From Lunularia cruciata (Eukaryota; Streptophyta; Marchantiopsida; Lunulariales; Lunulariaceae), in contig OX419761.1 in assembly GCA_948567375.1 (NCBI GenBank), positions 49,886,243-49,950,242 on the forward strand: DNA of 64,000 nt. Reading direction: 5' to 3'. Position 1 is the first letter of the stretch. Each line of letters opens with the position of its first letter. This document shows, piece after piece, positions 13,901 to 26,399 of the stretch. The notes beneath the pieces are model-generated. The model made no database searches, was not told where the DNA came from, and worked only from the letters and a program-made list of their open reading frames with translations. A program made the translations under genes and the position numbers.

Positions 13901-16234
13901 CAGCCCAGCTTGCGACTACGAACTCCATTAACAATCATCTATGTAGAGGTTTAGGGTTGCCCAATTGGCTTTTTGTCCTGAAGGGCTTTTCAGAAACGCT
14001 TCTTACCTTTTAATATGCTTGAATGAAGGATGTGTGTGTGTGCTTAGTCAAGCGTGAAGAGATAAACACCAAGAGATGTTTTTGCGACTAATCACTTGTA
14101 AGAATGTGTTTCTTTCAGGGAATTGAAATGTTATCTCTTGGTTCCTTCAAGATTGGGTCTATATTATTGGTATGCACCGTACCATTATCATGAACTGCTG
14201 CTTGTGTTTCTCTTACGCGTTATTCAACATAGTTGTCCCTGCAGTGAGTTTCAATTGCGATCTGAGGTTTCGTCGTGCCGCGGTGAAACTAGTTCTCATA
14301 GTATAGCAAATATATTTCCTTGCTGATAGGTAACAGAAATTACCGAGATCACCGGGGCTGAGAGGTTGTGATAGATTGAGTCACAATCAAAATTTCAAGA
14401 GGTATAGGGAGAAGCTGCTGTCTTAGTTGTATTTGCACCAAGTAACTGGACTCTACTGGCTGCTGGTGTAGGCAGGACTATTCATCTACGACATCTTTTG
14501 GGTCTTCTTCACTCCAGTCATGGTCAGCGTTGCCAAGTCATTTGATGCTCCCATCAAGGTATGTGATACTCACAAACACCGTTTTTCAATATGGAAGACG
14601 CGTATGCATTGATCCATCTGTACTTTTCATCTTTTGCAGAGAATTTCCGGGACTCTTTTGCTTTACGAAGATCAGAAATAACTTTAGATACTGTAGATAA
14701 TGTCTTTAGATACTTACGGTCTCTGTTCGAATTTTCTCGTGTAGCTGATATTCCCAACGGGAGATTTGACGCGACCATACTCCATGCTTGGACTTGGTGA
14801 CATTGTCATTCCAGGTATATTAACTGGAGAGTTATTGCAACCCAACAAAGTCTACAAATACATTCCTCGATAGCATTGTTTTGTCGTGCTTGATCTTTTA
14901 GCTAAATTGAATCTACGATTTGCTCTAGCTGAACAAATTACTTTCCAGTGAGCGAATATCTGCAGTCCTTCACAACTGGCTACGAAGAAGAATTGTTGTT
15001 GTCTGTGAGAAGTTGAAGGTCTATCCTCAGGCATTCTGACTTCTGATGTATCAGGCATCCTAGCAATCAGCTTTCCCAGTCTCACCAGAGTAGACACTCC
15101 TGATTGCACACAGCAATACTCAACTCACTCTCTCTCAGAGCCTTCAGAGATAGTACACAACAGTTCACTCACGCAGTATGAAAGACACCCCAAAGTTAAG
15201 CAGTATAGAACACACCTGGAGCAAAGTACAAGTTGCTTGGAATGACCCTTGTAGGAGAACTAAACATTGCAAGCTTAGAGAACACAGTTATATACACGTA
15301 AGCTGAAGCTAGGGGGATGCTTCGTTATATAAGTGTGGCTGCGACTCCCTTTACCCTAATGAGATTTCCAACCTAGAGACAGCTAAGCAAGAGCTACCAA
15401 AACTAGGGATTGCTCTAGATTAGAGATACACATTTCAGTGAGCAAATATCTGCAGTCCTTGATAAGTGGCTACGTTGACTCTATTTGCCGGGAAGATATT
15501 CGAACCTCGAACTTGTAACTAAACATTTTTGTCAATGTTCAGGAATCTTTGTGGCCCTGGCCTTGCGATTCGATGTTTCTCGTGGGGAAGGCAAGCGTTA
15601 TTTTAACAGCGCTTTCGCTGGCTACACTGCGGGGTTGCTAGTCACAATTATTGTCATGAACTGGTTCCAAGCTGCCCAGGTCAGGAAATTGAGTCAAAGT
15701 AATATCAATCCCCTGAGTCAGAAAGCTATAGCATGTGTGCTGTTTTTTCATATGCCTGTATGTAGTCCCTTGCATCCGGATGGATACGATGTGCTAATTG
15801 AGAGAGGATGTCCTATCATTGCTATATTTGACACCGATCTTCTAGTAACGCTTGATAAAGTCGGAATTTTTCGACTGGACAAATTAAGATTCCGGTTTCC
15901 GTTCTCATAAGAACCTTATTCTAGAAACTAACGACGTTTTCTGTATGCAGCCTGCCCTGCTTTACATTGTACCTGGAGTGATTGGCTTTGTTGCTGTGCA
16001 CAGCTTCATAAATGGCGAAGTGAAACCTGTAAGTTGCCCCATCGATTATATTACTGGGGATATCCTCAGATCGTATCAAGTTGTAGCTCATCATCGAACG
16101 GAAATTCTGAACAAATTTGTCCCCTCGTTGTGCAGCTGCTCGACTTTGATGAGTCAGTTGGTGTGGACGACGGCTCGGATTCTTCACAAGAGGAGAAGTC
16201 AGAGCAGAAGTCGAGTGACAAGAAATCTGACTGA
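10914..16234 (+). CDS. SPP: Signal peptide peptidase (intramembrane aspartyl protease), 11 exons
   Basis: The coding sequence is join(10914..10953, 12241..12356, 12848..12999, 13246..13337, 13649..13776, 14119..14169, 14472..14558, 14745..14814, 15543..15679, 15951..16028, 16136..16234). It totals 1050 nt, or 349 residues, close to the ~344 usual for plant SPP. All introns are GT..AG and all phases fit. The enzyme cleaves leftover signal peptides inside the ER membrane. The catalytic motifs are present: Y199-D200 in IYDIFWVFF, G238-LG-D241 in MLGLGDIVIPG, and P292-A-L294. About nine hydrophobic segments can be followed. The C-terminal tail (from 318) is hydrophilic, rich in Ser, Lys, Asp and Glu. 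It lacks the KKXX ER-retrieval ending of animal SPP, as plant forms do. Exon 1 codes for only 13 residues; its ATG is the only in-frame start that fits the conserved N-terminus. Intron 1 is the longest (1287 nt), and intron 8 holds a repeat insertion. Confidence 0.95.
14943..15474 (-). repeat. Insertion in SPP intron 8 with flanking ~40-bp direct repeats
   Basis: Imperfect direct repeats lie at 14943-14984 and 15434-15474, sharing AGTGAGC.AATATCTGCAGTC and then GGCTACG. Between them, the block at about 14995-15432 looks like an LTR on the minus strand: it starts TGTGTATCTC, has a TATATAA box in its first half, and ends CAACAACA. No clean 5-bp target duplication is visible. Intron 8 is therefore 728 nt while most others are 100-500 nt. 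It is probably a solo LTR or element remnant that is spliced out with the intron. Confidence 0.4.
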
Positions 16235-16818
16235 AGTTTACATCAAGCAGGCAATTTGCTGGTATTCTGATTATGCCTTTGTCAATCTACACTTTTGATA
16301 TTGTGATGGTTTTACTGGAGTAAAGTTCCATCTCAGTAATATGTTCCGATTACGTATCAGGAATTTACAGTCTTAAGTGGGTATGGAACTGTGTAAAACG
16401 AACGGGTTCCATATTCCTACGCTCTGAAACTTGCTACTTAGAGATATGGGAATACAAAGAGGGAACATACTGAATTACAAAAATTTCTAATGTAAAAGAA
16501 AAAGCAGTGTAGAAGTACTCGTCTATTATCCTGTCGGGTGATTGAAAACTTGGCAGTTTTCGGTAGAATCGACCCTTTTGATTCTCAATGTGTGTAGCGA
16601 CTTTGTAACACGTTCCCATTGGCGTTTCAGGAACTGCCTCCCTATCACCAACATTATATTGAAGAGGGGCCCAGAGATTCAAGGACATTGAGCAGGTTTT
16701 CACATTTTTGGAATACTTACGTGAGACTTGATGTTTCAACTCATCATTCTTTCAAGCGGCATTAATCAGTGGGACGGAGTGTTATGTTCCACACTTTGGT
16801 CTACCACCGAATCTAGGT
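16235..16818. other. SPP 3' UTR and downstream flank
   Basis: Follows the SPP stop codon. The first 100-200 nt should be 3' UTR. Open frames here are short and on the opposite strand. The stretch ends where the left arm of the inverted repeat begins. Confidence 0.5.
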
Positions 16819-18337
16819 CTATTGTATTGATGCTGTCTTCAAAAGTCGATGACAGTACCAGGAATTCTATCAAACTTTCTGTTCTTCTTTCTGGTTTCCA
16901 TTCAGACGGATTGGGACGAGTTGAAGTAGGGATCACAGTTTCGTCTCTTGTCCATGCGGTTGAGAATTTTGATCAGTGGTTTTACACATGGAGAGTGAAG
17001 GTCAAATGCAGCAAACGAACAATGCCTGAGCTCTTTGATTCATCTTCTTGCCCAGTTTGTACATCAGAGGAGCTGCTCGTGAATGGATATTGTTTTTTCC
17101 TTCGCATCGAATTCAAATTCTCCAATGCAAGTAGATCAGTTGATTTTGACAGAGTCGACAAGCCATCACAACCCTTCAATCAAGAAAGTCTCATGGGTCT
17201 CATGTAAATTACTACTCTGTTTTTAGTTCATTTGTAGCTGCAAGCTGAAGCTGGTATAGACAGGCCATCATCGTATGAAGGGAGGAGATAAGGCTCCAGC
17301 GGGCTAATAATTCTTTCTGGTTACCCTCAGTCAACGCAGATTTGATAATATTGATGATCTACTCTAAACTGAGATTAACAATCGTATCTCATCTAGTTAG
17401 CTGATTCCAAGGATTAGCAGAGCCGGCTTTCGACAATTCCATACGTTGTTAATCTATGTTGTGGTGTAACATAGCCTCCACTTGTTGCCCATAAAGTTCA
17501 GAACGAGAACCATTGCGGCGGTGGAAGTTGTCCAAAAGATGTTTGTCCGAACCTGATGATTGTTCTCGTGGTTTTGTGATATAATCTACCACAAGGAAAA
17601 CAGTATTATCACCTGCAAAAATGTCAAGCTGGTGCTATATCTTTCCTTCAATGTATAACGGCATCAAAAAATGTACGAATAGATTCATGCTCGTTTAAAT
17701 AATATATAAATAATAAATCAGTTCCGAGGATAAGCCCCCGTGGTCTTGTAAACCACACTTATCTAGACGCATTGCACGTATTTTGAGGTGATCCATTGTT
17801 TATCCTCTCACAAATTTATGCATACCCATGTGATTATATACATCTTGAGCCTGGTAGGCTGCAGCTGTATGTACTCTGTACCTGGTTCATAAATATTTTA
17901 TCATCCTGTTGGGAAAAGGTCTATTGAGACGTTGGTCCACAAAGCAGACCTGTATAATTTTAGTGTTGTAGTTCCTAGTAGAGATATCAACCTTCACATG
18001 AAGTAGAAAAGATCCATTTAGTTTCCCCTTTACACACCAAACATTTGGGATAGCAAGGGTCTATACTGGACTCTCTCAACGATTTGGAGAAAATGTAATT
18101 ATATTCGGCGAGTGTTTGATGCTCCAAGGAAGGGAAAAGACGATGAAATAGTGTGGTGAATCTCAAGTTTAAGTCAGCGAAAATGATCCTCTCTCTACCA
18201 ATAAACGACGTTGATTACGTGATTGCTCCTAGCAGCAACCGCGTCGAACAGACTATAGTGGACGTGGAGTATAACAGAGATTTCCCGTATGTGTTTCGAT
18301 TTCGACATTCCGATAAGAGAGGGCCAAAGAGGCTCTT
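16819..18337 (+). repeat. Left arm (outer part) of a large imperfect inverted repeat
   Basis: This stretch matches the reverse complement of roughly 23232-25682. Examples are the block at 16905-17190, mirrored at 25310-25640, and 17490-17600, mirrored at 24000-24120. An open frame at 16728-17207 persists in both arms but differs by many amino-acid changes and an indel, so it looks neutral rather than coding. A second shared frame, starting at 18183 in this arm (MILSLP...), is more similar between arms. The arm lies about 0.6 kb after the SPP stop codon. No terminal motif identifies it as a known transposon. Confidence 0.8.
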
Positions 18338-20790
18338 GCGCGATTCACATGGCTCTTTTGGGCTCCGGCCGCCCACTATAAGACAAAGTCCGGCAACTAC
18401 AATTTTGACGGAGCTCATGTGCCCGTCAGGTCTGCCGGACGTTCAAACCCGAAACCTATACGTCAGGTAGCTCTAGCTCTAGCTCCGTTTGAGCCCTTTC
18501 GAACCGGGAATCTTTTAGATTAATGGGTCGCGTGATACAACGTGCAATAGAACTATCGGCATTCCCTTTCTTTCTATGACAGGTTCAAATTTTCCCCATA
18601 ATGAACTTTCCGACTTCGCGAGATCGGGTCTTTAGTCTTTCCAAGCAAATACATCTTCGATTTTAATTTTGACCTTCGAGACTGGATGCAGATGTAATAT
18701 GTTTTGCCTTTTTCATTTTTGGATCGTTATTCAATGTTGGTCATGGGTGACTTAAGAATGAAAGCACTTTATTAATATTTTTCTTTGAGATAGAAAAAGA
18801 AATTGTTTGTCAACGAGTACCAATTCCAGTACTCGGGGTTAATATCTTCTTTTTGTTCATAAATTTTTTCTCCCCTTACTAATGTGATTAATTCCATAAG
18901 ATTTTCTTTTTAAAACTCCATTAATCACAAAAATATAAAAATTCATCCCATATATAGGAGCACTCCTTTGTTAAAAACGAATGTGGAAAACAAAACATAT
19001 TGATTTGCAAACCCCAGATTCTTTACTTTCCACAACCTAGTTTGAGAACTGGTTACCTATTAGCGCCAGTCAATAATCCAAAGTGACCTGCCATCACAAG
19101 TATACATATGAGGTTGACGTACGTCCAAATTAACTCCCGGACCTATGCACTCCCATGGACACATGATGATACTCTTTTCGTTAATGTTCTAGAGGCTGAC
19201 GGACGTCAAAATTGACGTACATCATTGAGCCATGTGAAGTGGCCCTCTTATGCAATTCACATGGCTCTGTCGGGCTCCGGCGGCCCACTAAAAGACAAAG
19301 TACTAATGATGATTCTGACAGAGCTCATGTGCATGTCAGGTCTGCCTGACATACAACCCCTCAGCACATCAGGCAACTCTAGTTCCGGAGCCTATACATC
19401 AGACAACTCTAGTTCCGTTTGAGTCTCTAGAACGGGAGATTTTCTAGGTTAATGGGTTGGGTGATATAATGTGCAATAGAACTTTTGAACATCCCATTCT
19501 ATGACAGATTTAGTTTTCCCGAGAGAACAAGTCTCGTGACTTTCCAAGCAAACACATGAGGGTTCTGACTTTTGACCTTTGAGATTGAATAGATATGAAA
19601 TGTATCATAACTTTTTCATTTTTGGACGTGTTGGATTATTTTATAACTTAAATCAAAGATTATACAATATTTATCATGTGATTTAAAACTGAAGATTGCG
19701 AGTGTGAGAATCAAAAGATATGGACATTTGCAAAGCCACAACTCCTTACTTGTCATGCACTAATGGGAAAATTGGTTACATGTTAGCACCGGTCAATAAT
19801 CCAAAATGACCTATTATTGCAAGTATATTTACATGTGTGACATACGTCCAAGTTAATTGCCGGACCTTTGCACTCCCATGGACACCTAAAGATACTCTTT
19901 CCGTCAATGTTTAGAAGGCTAATGTATGTCAAAACTGCCAGACATTGCTGAACCATGTGAAAAGGCCTTCTTACGCTATTCACATGGCTCTTTTGGGCTC
20001 TGGCAGGCCCACTAAAAGACAAAGTATGGCAATGATAATTCTGACGGAGTTCATGTGCATATCAGATTTGCTTGACGTTCAAACCCTCAGCCTGAACCTA
20101 TATGTCAGGCAGCTCTAGCTCTGTTTGAGTCCCTCCAACAGGAGATTTTCTAGGTTAATGGGTTGGGTGATATAACGTGCAATAGAACTTTTAAACATCC
20201 CATTCTATAACAGGTAGTTTTCTCAAGAACTAGCCTATCATCTTTCCAAGCAAACACACTAGGGTTCTTACTTTTGACCTTCGAGATTGAATAGATATGA
20301 AATGTATCGTAACCTTTTCATTTTTGGATGTGTTGTGTTATTTAATAACTTGAATTGAAGGTTATACAACATTTGTCATGTGTAATTTAGAATTGAAGAC
20401 AAAGATTAATATTATTATGAGTGTGAGAATCAAAAGATATAGACATCTGCAAAGCCCGAACTCCTTACTTTTCATGCCCTAATGGGAAAACTGGTTACCT
20501 GTTCGCACCAGTCAATAATCCAGAATGAATTGTCATCGCATCGCAAGTATATTTACGTGCGTGTTGTCATACCCTAATGCAAAAATTGGTTACCTGTTAG
20601 CACTAGTCAATAATCCAAAATGACCAGTCATCGCAAGTATATTTAGATGTGCAACGTACCTCCAAATTAATTGCACGTCCAAATTAATTGGCGGATCTTT
20701 GCCCTACCTTACATCTGAAGATACTCTTTCCATCCATATTTAGAAGGCTAACGTAGGTCAAAACTGCCGGACATCACTGAGCCATGTGAG
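18338..20790 (+). mobile_element. Tandem array of three TIR-ended units inserted in the left arm
   Basis: Three units lie in a row: 18344-19238, 19256-19961 and 19979-20790. Each begins TTCACATGGCTC and ends with its inverse (GAGCCATGTGAA, GAACCATGTGAA, GAGCCATGTGAG). Short spacers of similar sequence (GGCCCTCTTATGCAA, GGCCTTCTTACGCTA) separate them. The array breaks the arm at a GAGGCTCTT / GAGGCTTTC short direct repeat (18329-18337 and 20791-20799), and the right arm has no such insert. The third unit holds an internal ~100-bp duplication near 20480-20650. The units encode no evident protein and look like non-autonomous DNA transposons (MITE-like) amplified in tandem. Confidence 0.7.
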
Positions 20791-21303
20791 GAGGCTTTCT
20801 GTCATTAGCCCCTTTCATCTGCTCACGCTTCATATGCGCTCCCTGGCCGGCTGCCTCGACGAGTTCCACCTGAAGAATTAGCAGATCCGCAGGTGCCTTG
20901 CCGGACCGCCGGAATGAGGAGAATCTTCGTGCAGCTCACACCCTTTTACGGCTTGAAAAGTCCGGACCTGTGCTGAGGAAACCATTTCCAGTGAGCTGAT
21001 TTTCTCTTGGTAGAATTTCAGGAGTGACCATTATATGTTCGCACAAAAGTAATCGTATTCCAGGCTGAACAAAACATCCTCATACGGCCGATCCGGGCTC
21101 AAGTAAAGTTGGAGCACGGGTTGATAATATCAGCCCAAGTGTTAATTACACAAACTTGACCGTCAACTTCAGATTGGTTAAAGTTTAAACCATTTAAGTT
21201 GAAAGCCATAGTTCTGTACTTAAAGTTGGTTGATATCCTACAGCAACAGCAGAGCGCATTCTAACTAATAAAGCACAAACTTCAGATCCTGCTTGCTTTT
21301 CTG
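20791..21303 (+). repeat. Left arm (inner part) of the inverted repeat
   Basis: Matches the reverse complement of about 22696-23230, down to the shared inner end AAGCAAGCAGGATC (read on the right arm from 22700). The right copy carries about 34 extra bases near 22930-22975, formed by a local repeat of TTCAGCCTG.AAT. Confidence 0.75.
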
Positions 21304-22695
21304 ATTATGAAGCATGGTTACGTGATCCTATTCGCATTAAACCCAGGTGGCCGAACAATCTGAGCACTGGGTATAATGTGAGTAGGATCACTTGACCATA
21401 CTTCACAATTACAAAAATGCTACTATGGTAACGATAGTAATAAAAAAGTAATATGATGATTTTCATAATTTTTATAAAAAGAGGACAAAAACTGAATTTT
21501 TTTGATCATCTAGTATGAAAAGTTCCTACGATGCAACACCCCGAAACAATCAGTAGATCAAATGAAATCATCCGGTTTTTTAGGTTCCATCTTATCAGAG
21601 AAATTGATTGTAGATAACGGCATCAGTATGGAAGAATAACTGTACATTTCACGCTTATTGTCAGCTCCAATGCGCTCTCTTTACAAATTTGCAATTGTTA
21701 GACAGTGGTGAAGGATTAGACAAATTTAATGAAGGATCGAACTATAAGTATGCATTCTTAGACAGTGGGTCAATTGGTTTCATAGCAAACATACCATTAG
21801 CAACAAGAAGTTCTTTCTTTTCAATAGTGCAAATACAAAGCATGAAAGAGTTGGTAAGAGTAAACTCGAAAACAAACAAACAAACAAACAGATGTGTGAT
21901 GATAGGTACGAGTCTCTTGATCTCTATTTCCCCCTTTGAGTAGTCAATAGATGATATCAATATGCAAAGCATTAAGAGATTATGTTAGTCTTTTCATCTG
22001 ACTACAACCAGCGTTAGAACATTAACTGAAGAATCTGTATGAAAGGATCGCGCAAGTAGGAGTAATTCAAGGACATCTTGCAGTACTATTACGACTCCCA
22101 AGATAGAACAGGAACGACCGTTTCTAAAGTCTTCGTGGATATTTTCACTTGTCATATCTCTAAGATGGTACAAAGCAAACAGATTTAAAAAGAAACCTAG
22201 GGTACCAGACCGATACCATGGGTAGAAAAGAAACCCCTGTTCAGGTTAAATATTGTTTTCAAGTATTCCAGAGAATGTAGGCTGCACCTTTCCATCGAAT
22301 TTCAGCTGTTTCTGCCGGTGTTGAGGAGCATGACAAGTTTGGACTGCACTTAAGAAGACTGTACTTCAAGTTTTCAAGTTCGGACTAACGACAAAGGAGC
22401 TGTGGAAAATTCATGTGTCGTGTAGTGAACTCTCCGGCGGTAAACGACAGGGTGAAATGGAGGACGTTCCCTGCGCCTTTGCGGCCTCTGGGCTATTTAA
22501 CTTCGGGTTACACCGTGCCCTACAAGGGCCTCGGGTCAGGTCTACAAGGGGTACTAAGGCAGCAGCAGCAGCCTTCAGCGCATCAGCGGAGAAAAATGAT
22601 AAGAAAGACCGTCCATTATCATGTGACTGCCTGCCCATGTTGCATGTAAACATGGACACGAAAAACACCTGCCTGTCCTCTACCACTGTCCACTG
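21304..22695. other. Loop between the inverted-repeat arms
   Basis: A 1.4-kb unique stretch. It holds an AAAC microsatellite near 21868-21890 and a short GCA repeat near 22558-22572. Frames open on both strands over 22411-22717 lie in a GC-richer patch, and no family motif was recognised. Nothing else is supported. Confidence 0.5.
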
Positions 22696-23148
22696 TAAAG
22701 AAGCAAGCAGGATCTGAAGTTTCTGCTTTATTAGTTAGAATGCGCTCTGCTGTTGCTGTAGGATATCAACCAACTTTAAGCACAGAACTATGGCTTTCAA
22801 CGTAAACTTTAACCAATCTGAAGTTGACGGTCAAGGTCGTATAATTAACACTGGGGCTGATATTATCAACCCGTGCTCCAACTTTACTTGAGCCCGGATT
22901 GCCCGCATGAGGATGTTTTGTTCAGCCTGCAATACCTGTTTCGTTCAGCCTGGAATCGTTCTTTCTCAAGAATACGATTACTTTTGTGTGAACGTGTAAT
23001 GGTCACTCCTGAAATTGTACCAAGAGGAAATCGGCTCACTGGAAATGGTTTCCTCGGCGGAGGTGCGGACTTTTCAAGCCATAAAAGGGTGTGAACTGCA
23101 AGAAGATTCTCCTCATTCCGGCGGTCCGGCAAGGCACCTGCGGATCTG

Positions 23149-23385
23149 CTAATTCTCCAGGTAGAACTCGTCGAGGCAGCCGGCCAGGGAGAGCATATAA
23201 GTGTGAGCAGATGAAGGGGGCTGATGACAGAGCCTCTTCTTCTGCCTTCTCTCATCGGAATGTCGAAATCGAAGCACATACGGGAAGTCTCTATTATACT
23301 CCACGTCCACTATAGTCTGTTCGACGCGGTTGCTGCTAGGAGCAAAAACGTAATCAACGTCGTTCATTGGTAGAGAGAGGATCAT
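23149..23385 (-). other. Unidentified 78-codon frame conserved between the arms
   Basis: Starts MILSLPMNDVDYVFAPSSN and ends at a stop in the right arm. The same start and about 45 following codons occur at 18183-18320 in the left arm, where the tandem array then destroys the frame. The two copies differ by only a few substitutions. I recognise no domain. It may be part of a gene captured in the duplicated segment or a chance frame. Confidence 0.3.
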
Positions 23386-24240
23386 TTCGCTGACTTAAAC
23401 TCGAGATTCACCACACTATGTCATCGTCTTTTCGCTTCCTTGGAGGATCACAAACCCGCCGAATATAATAACATTTTCTCCAAATCGTTGAAAGAGTCAA
23501 CTATAGAACATTTCAATCTCGAATGTTTGGTGTTCAAATGTGAAACTAAAATGGATCTTTTCAGAAGGAGAAGGCGACCACGTAGCACACACGAACATCT
23601 TTTCTTTTCATATGAAGTTTGATATATCTATGAGGAACTACACCACACTAAAAGTACACAGGTTTACTTCGTGGACCAATAGGCGTCTCAATAGACCTCT
23701 TCCCAACAGGATGATAAAATATTTATGAACCAGTAAATACAGCTGCAGCCTACCAGGCCCAAGATGTATATAATCACATGGGTATGCATAAATTTGTGAG
23801 AGGATAAACAATGGATCACCTCAAAATACGTGCAATGCGTCTAGATAAGTGTGGTTTTGGAGACCACGCGGGCTTTATCCTCGGGACGGATCTATTATTT
23901 ATATATTATTTAAACGAGCATGAGTCTATTCGTACATTTTTTGATGCCGTTATATATTGAAGGAAGGATATAGCACCAGCTTGACATTTTTGTAGGTGAT
24001 ACTGTTTTCCTTGTGGTAGATTATACCACAAAACCACGAGAACAATCATCAGGTTTGGATAAACATCTTTTGGACAACTTCCACCACCGCAATAATTCTC
24101 GTTCTGAACTTTATGAGCAACAAGTGGAGGCTATGTTACACCAAGTTGTATGAGGTGTAGATTAACAACGTAGACTGGAATTGTCGAAAGCCGGCTCTGC
24201 TAATCCTTGGGATCAGCTAACTAGATGAGATACGATTGTT

Positions 24241-24358
24241 AATCTCAGTTTAGAGTAGATCATCAATTTTATTAGTCAAATTATCATCTGCATTGACGCA
24301 ATCTCAGTTTAGAGTAGATCATCAATTTTATTAGTCAAATTATCATCCGCATTGACTC
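24241..24358. repeat. 59-bp tandem duplication private to the right arm
   Basis: Two almost identical copies start AATCTCAGTTTAGAGTAG at 24241 and 24300. The left arm has a single copy (about 17330-17390), so this duplication arose after the arms formed. Confidence 0.85.
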
Positions 24359-25682
24359 AGGATCCTGATCAAGATTAGCCCGCTGGAGATTAGGAATGAA
24401 CCAAAAACTGAGTAGCATTTTACATACATAAACTCCATTGCATTCACATCCGTTCAGGATTGAGGAGAAAATCATTGCTCACTTATAAAGTTCAGGATTT
24501 CATCACGTATAGTTATCTTCACCATAGATGAAGGTTTCTGCGACAATAGTCCCAGTCTGCAGAACTGCTTTCCTGCAAACATGCTAACGTGATGTCTTCA
24601 ATTTTCTGCCGATGTATCGATCTATGATAGGTTTGAAAACTTTGAACTAAAGTTTCTACCTCCGCTGATCTATACTAATCGGAAAAGGCGACCGGGTAGG
24701 ATAACAAGCAGGATGGGAAAACCCCATCAACGCGTACAAGGAAAAGATATAGGGGATAAAATGGGGTTAAGCTCCAATAGTATCGGTAATAGTAACGATC
24801 TATACTAATCATAGAAGATATATTAGCTACTTGTGGTGAGTAAATATATAATTGGAGTTGAAACTGACCTTGCATAAGTATAGGTGAACGAGCTCATCCA
24901 CGCTCCCTAGTTTACTTGAATAGCGCTGGTGAGTGTACGTCTCCGGATCTAGGAGCGTAGATGAACAACATTTACATTACACATGAACCTATGATGGCAG
25001 ATTCAGGTGAATTATGTGACGCATCTCCTGTTCGGAAATTGAGTGGGTGTTCCTAGTGATGGAACTTGAAGAAATGGATAAACTGAGTTAGTTTACTTCC
25101 AACCATGGACTCATTCATCTCAACCGACTTCATTTAGAATTTGCAATGTAAATGTTGTCCATTTGGTATCGTATTGAACTCATGTTCTCAAACAATTGGG
25201 ATAATCCATGATAGAGAGGAATTGAGACCTAGTTTACGCAAGGTAAGATGGATTGCAAATATCAAGTGCCCGTCTAGAACACATCAAACCCGTGTTTCAC
25301 ATCGAGACTTTCTTGATTGAAGGGTTGTAATCGCTTGTCGACTCTGTCAAAGTGAACTGATCTAGTTGCATTGGAGAACTTGAATTCAATGCAAAGGAAA
25401 AAACAATATCCATTCACGAGCAGCTGCTCTGATGTACACACTGGGCAAGAAGATGAATCAGAGAGCTCAGGCATTGTTCGTTTGCTGCATTTGACCTTCA
25501 CTCTCCATGTGTAAAACCACTGATCAAAAATCTCAACCGCATGGACAAGTGAAGTAACTGTGATCCCTACTTCTTCAACTAGTCCCAATCCGTCTGAACG
25601 AAACCAGAGACAAGAACATAATGTTTTGATAAGAATTCCTGGTACGATCATCGTCTTTTGAAGACAACATCAATACAATAGC

Positions 25683-26399
25683 ATATAGCATCATAGCATT
25701 CTAGTTCCAGTACCCATATGATTCCATAAAGGTTTTTATGTGTAACCTGTATAAATTTTATGGATAGTAAAGCACAGAATAAAAAAGGTTTTAACGAGGA
25801 TTAATAGCAAGCATATATTTGTATACATTAATCTCATTACCTGATTTTGAATTTTAGTTTCCGCTAATGACATTCATTAAAAGAGCTAAAGCTAATCTCT
25901 CTCTTGTAATCACATGATTTCATTTTCAATATGGTGAGGCAAACACCACCACCACCACCACCACCACCACCACCATTGCTCACACTTGCTCTCGTTCACT
26001 ACACCTCCCGGTGGTCCCTTGCTGTTGTTCACTCCCGAGCTCCCCTTGCTCTTTGCTCCTCCTCTCAATGCCCTACGATTCTCTCAATACCCTACAATTT
26101 CTATCATTCATATCAGGTTATACTTGGATCTATCATCAAAGCATTATAGTTGAATCCAAGCCACTGAAATACTTCACACCAGACCTTCCATTATTCTTCT
26201 TCAAAAATTGCAAAATCAATCCGGTTGATTTTAAGGACAGAAATGGAGAGTGATAATCTTGAGGATTCACTCAAATTGAATGAATGGAGCTCAGACTATG
26301 AAGAAAATTCTATTTAGGTTCTCACAAGAAGGTGGAATTATACATTTGAATCAAGTTATCTTAAAGATAGAGTGCAATATACTTGGAGCAATGAGTTTG
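25683..26399. other. Spacer with a CAC microsatellite
   Basis: AT-rich DNA follows the inverted repeat. A perfect CAC/CCA trinucleotide run at about 25944-25975 makes a polyproline-like open frame that I do not accept as a gene. The part near 26150-26399 may belong to the 5' region of the Harbinger-like element. Confidence 0.5.
25944..25975. repeat. (CAC)n microsatellite
   Basis: About ten uninterrupted trinucleotide repeats. Confidence 0.9.

Larger units (their letters stand above)
22696..25682 (-). repeat. Right arm of the inverted repeat
   Basis: Mirror copy of 16819-18337 plus 20791-21303, without the tandem TIR array. It carries an extra block at about 24427-25305 that is missing from the left arm, between the copies of ATGTAAA.T.CTACTC and AAAGTCTC. 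Either this block was inserted here or it was lost from the left arm. The outer end lies near 25682, where the shared CTATTGTATTGATG ends. Divergence is mostly single-base changes with a few indels. Confidence 0.8.

Noticed and set aside
16728..17207. 159-codon frame that recurs in the right arm
   Set aside because: The two copies differ by many non-synonymous changes and an indel, as expected for neutral DNA rather than a gene.
25931..26149. Polyproline protein start
   Set aside because: Created by the CAC microsatellite; no homology pattern after it.
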